From JACDAS01 sp046262415 (GTDB lineage Bacteria; Actinomycetota; Thermoleophilia; Gaiellales; Gaiellaceae): a stretch of DNA of 36,963 bases. Under the pieces are notes generated by a model that saw only the letters and a list, made by a program, of their open reading frames with translations, had not been told where the DNA came from and did not search any database. The stretch is from assembly GCA_046262415.1 (NCBI GenBank), contig JBHEMU010000021.1, forward strand, positions 1-36,963. Direction: 5' to 3'. Positions 36,279 through 36,963 of this stretch are shown here, piece by piece; the first letter of the stretch is position 1, and the number at the start of each line of letters is the position of its first letter. Made by a program: the position numbers and the translations under genes.

Positions 36279-36963
36279 GGGCCCTGGCGGTGATCGACGG
36301 GGAGCACTACGCGCCGGTGGTGCGGGACGCCCTCGCCGAGCTGCCCTACGAGTTCGCCGCGGCGCTCCTGCTGGGCGGCACCGAGAAGCTGCACGGCGGC
36401 GAGGAGTACGGCGTGCCCCTCGTGGAGGGGCTCGGCGAGGCGCTCGACCGCTACGGCGTCGAGGTCGCCGTCGACCTCTCGGACGAGCCGGTCCTCGGCC
36501 CGGTCGAGCGGTTCCGGCTCGCGAGCGAGGCGCTGGCGCTCGGCCTGCGCTACGAGGGCTCCGACTTCCGCCTCGACGCGCCCGCGCTGCTGCCCTGCGA
36601 GCTGCCCTCGCTCGCCGTGATCGGCACGGGCAAGCGCGTCGGCAAGACCGCGGTCACGGCGCACGCCGCGCGCGTCCTCGCGCAGGACCGTCGTGTCGTC
36701 GTGGTCGCCATGGGCCGCGGAGGACCGGCCGAGCCGGAGGTCGTCGAGATGGCGCCGACGGTGGGCGACCTCCTAGAGCTCGCGCGCTCCGGGCGCCATG
36801 CGGCCTCGGACCACCTCGAGACCGCCGTGCTGGCCGGCGTGCCGACGGTCGGGTGCAGGCGCTGCGGCGGTGGCCTGGCCGGCGCCCCGGCGACGTCGAA
36901 CGTCGCCGAGGGGATGCGGGTCGCGACCCGTCTCGAGCCCGACCTCCTCCTCTTCGACGGCAG
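36275..36963 (+). CDS. Cyclic 2,3-diphosphoglycerate synthetase-like NTPase (3' truncated by window)
   Basis: 229 complete codons are visible before the window ends; the frame is open. The N-terminal part starts MRALAVIDGEHYAPVVRDAL and includes ALLLGGTEKLHGGEEYGVP; the P-loop is VIGTGKRVGKTAV, followed by VVVVAMGRGGPAEPEVVE and the Cys-containing VGCRRCGGGLAG. This pattern recalls the 2,3-diphosphoglycerate synthetase family, which in methanogens makes the thermolyte cyclic 2,3-diphosphoglycerate with ATP. Recognition is from motif style, so the substrate is tentative. The ATG overlaps the phosphoesterase stop (ATGA), indicating translational coupling. Confidence 0.75.
   Translation, partial: MRALAVIDGEHYAPVVRDALAELPYEFAAALLLGGTEKLHGGEEYGVPLVEGLGEALDRYGVEVAVDLSDEPVLGPVERFRLASEALALGLRYEGSDFRLDAPALLPCELPSLAVIGTGKRVGKTAVTAHAARVLAQDRRVVVVAMGRGGPAEPEVVEMAPTVGDLLELARSGRHAASDHLETAVLAGVPTVGCRRCGGGLAGAPATSNVAEGMRVATRLEPDLLLFDG

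Noticed and set aside
1..36963. tRNA, rRNA or CRISPR array
   Set aside because: No tRNA-like TTCGAAT arm with matching acceptor stem, no rRNA sequence and no regularly spaced direct repeats were seen by eye. A covariance-model scan would be the decisive check.
1..36963. Transposase, integrase or prophage genes
   Set aside because: None of the supported coding frames carries DDE, serine or tyrosine recombinase motifs or phage structural signatures; the repeats must rely on proteins encoded elsewhere.

Overview
The window is a GC-rich, gene-dense bacterial chromosome segment. Codon third positions are strongly G/C, GTG and TTG starts are common, and stop-start overlaps (ATGA, GTGA, TAGTG) are frequent. 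Gene content (pdxS/pdxT, yebC, ruvCAB, a long bifunctional Rel, system-II cytochrome c maturation with a Cys-type CcmE) and the base composition suggest a deep-branching actinobacterium such as class Thermoleophilia (Gaiella-like). That placement is inference from general knowledge, not from a search.

Layout. 1-2950: M23 endopeptidase (minus), 25-residue membrane peptide, DUF1385 membrane protein, aquaporin. 3000-5800: pdxS, tag glycosylase, pdxT and yebC, head to tail. 5850-9190: a small helical protein, a MmeI-like single-chain restriction-modification enzyme, and a decayed minus-strand gene. 9234-11606: ruvC-ruvA-ruvB plus a 101-residue protein, all overlapping. 11631-16710: two small unknown genes, recJ and rel. 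16926-19125 (minus): frameshifted GAF-like gene, hotdog thioesterase, phosphomannomutase. 19202-24809: secreted/anchored protein, ECF sigma factor, probable anti-sigma partner, and a large class III cyclase-ATPase-TPR regulator. 24933-26400: TIM-barrel epimerase-like gene, small unknown, membrane protein. 26500-31573: cytochrome c biogenesis cluster (ccmE, ccmF, ccmI-like) running into an EnvC-like M23 protein and a YcnI-like protein. 31671-35411 (minus): secreted unknown, CDF metal exporter, hpt, a two-gene islet, and a nuclease-like protein. 35469-end: metallophosphoesterase coupled to a cyclic 2,3-diphosphoglycerate synthetase-like NTPase cut by the window end.

Two features stand out. First, about 18 genes have a TANNNT box ending only 6-8 nt before the start codon, as expected if leaderless transcription is the default here; several also share a GTCCGR box exactly 9 nt upstream. 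Second, there are two families of short non-autonomous repeats. Family 1 (163 and 160 bp) sits at two stop-start junctions of the ccm operon. Each copy has inverted ends, is flanked by TAG/CTAG, and carries an end-to-end open frame that could preserve translational coupling. One copy separates the inferred ATG of the ccmI-like gene from its body. Family 2 (about 100 bp) begins at the TAG stop codon of two unrelated genes. A 1.37-kb two-gene islet also lies between CTAG sites and is fused in frame to hpt. No tRNA, rRNA, CRISPR array or transposase gene was recognised.
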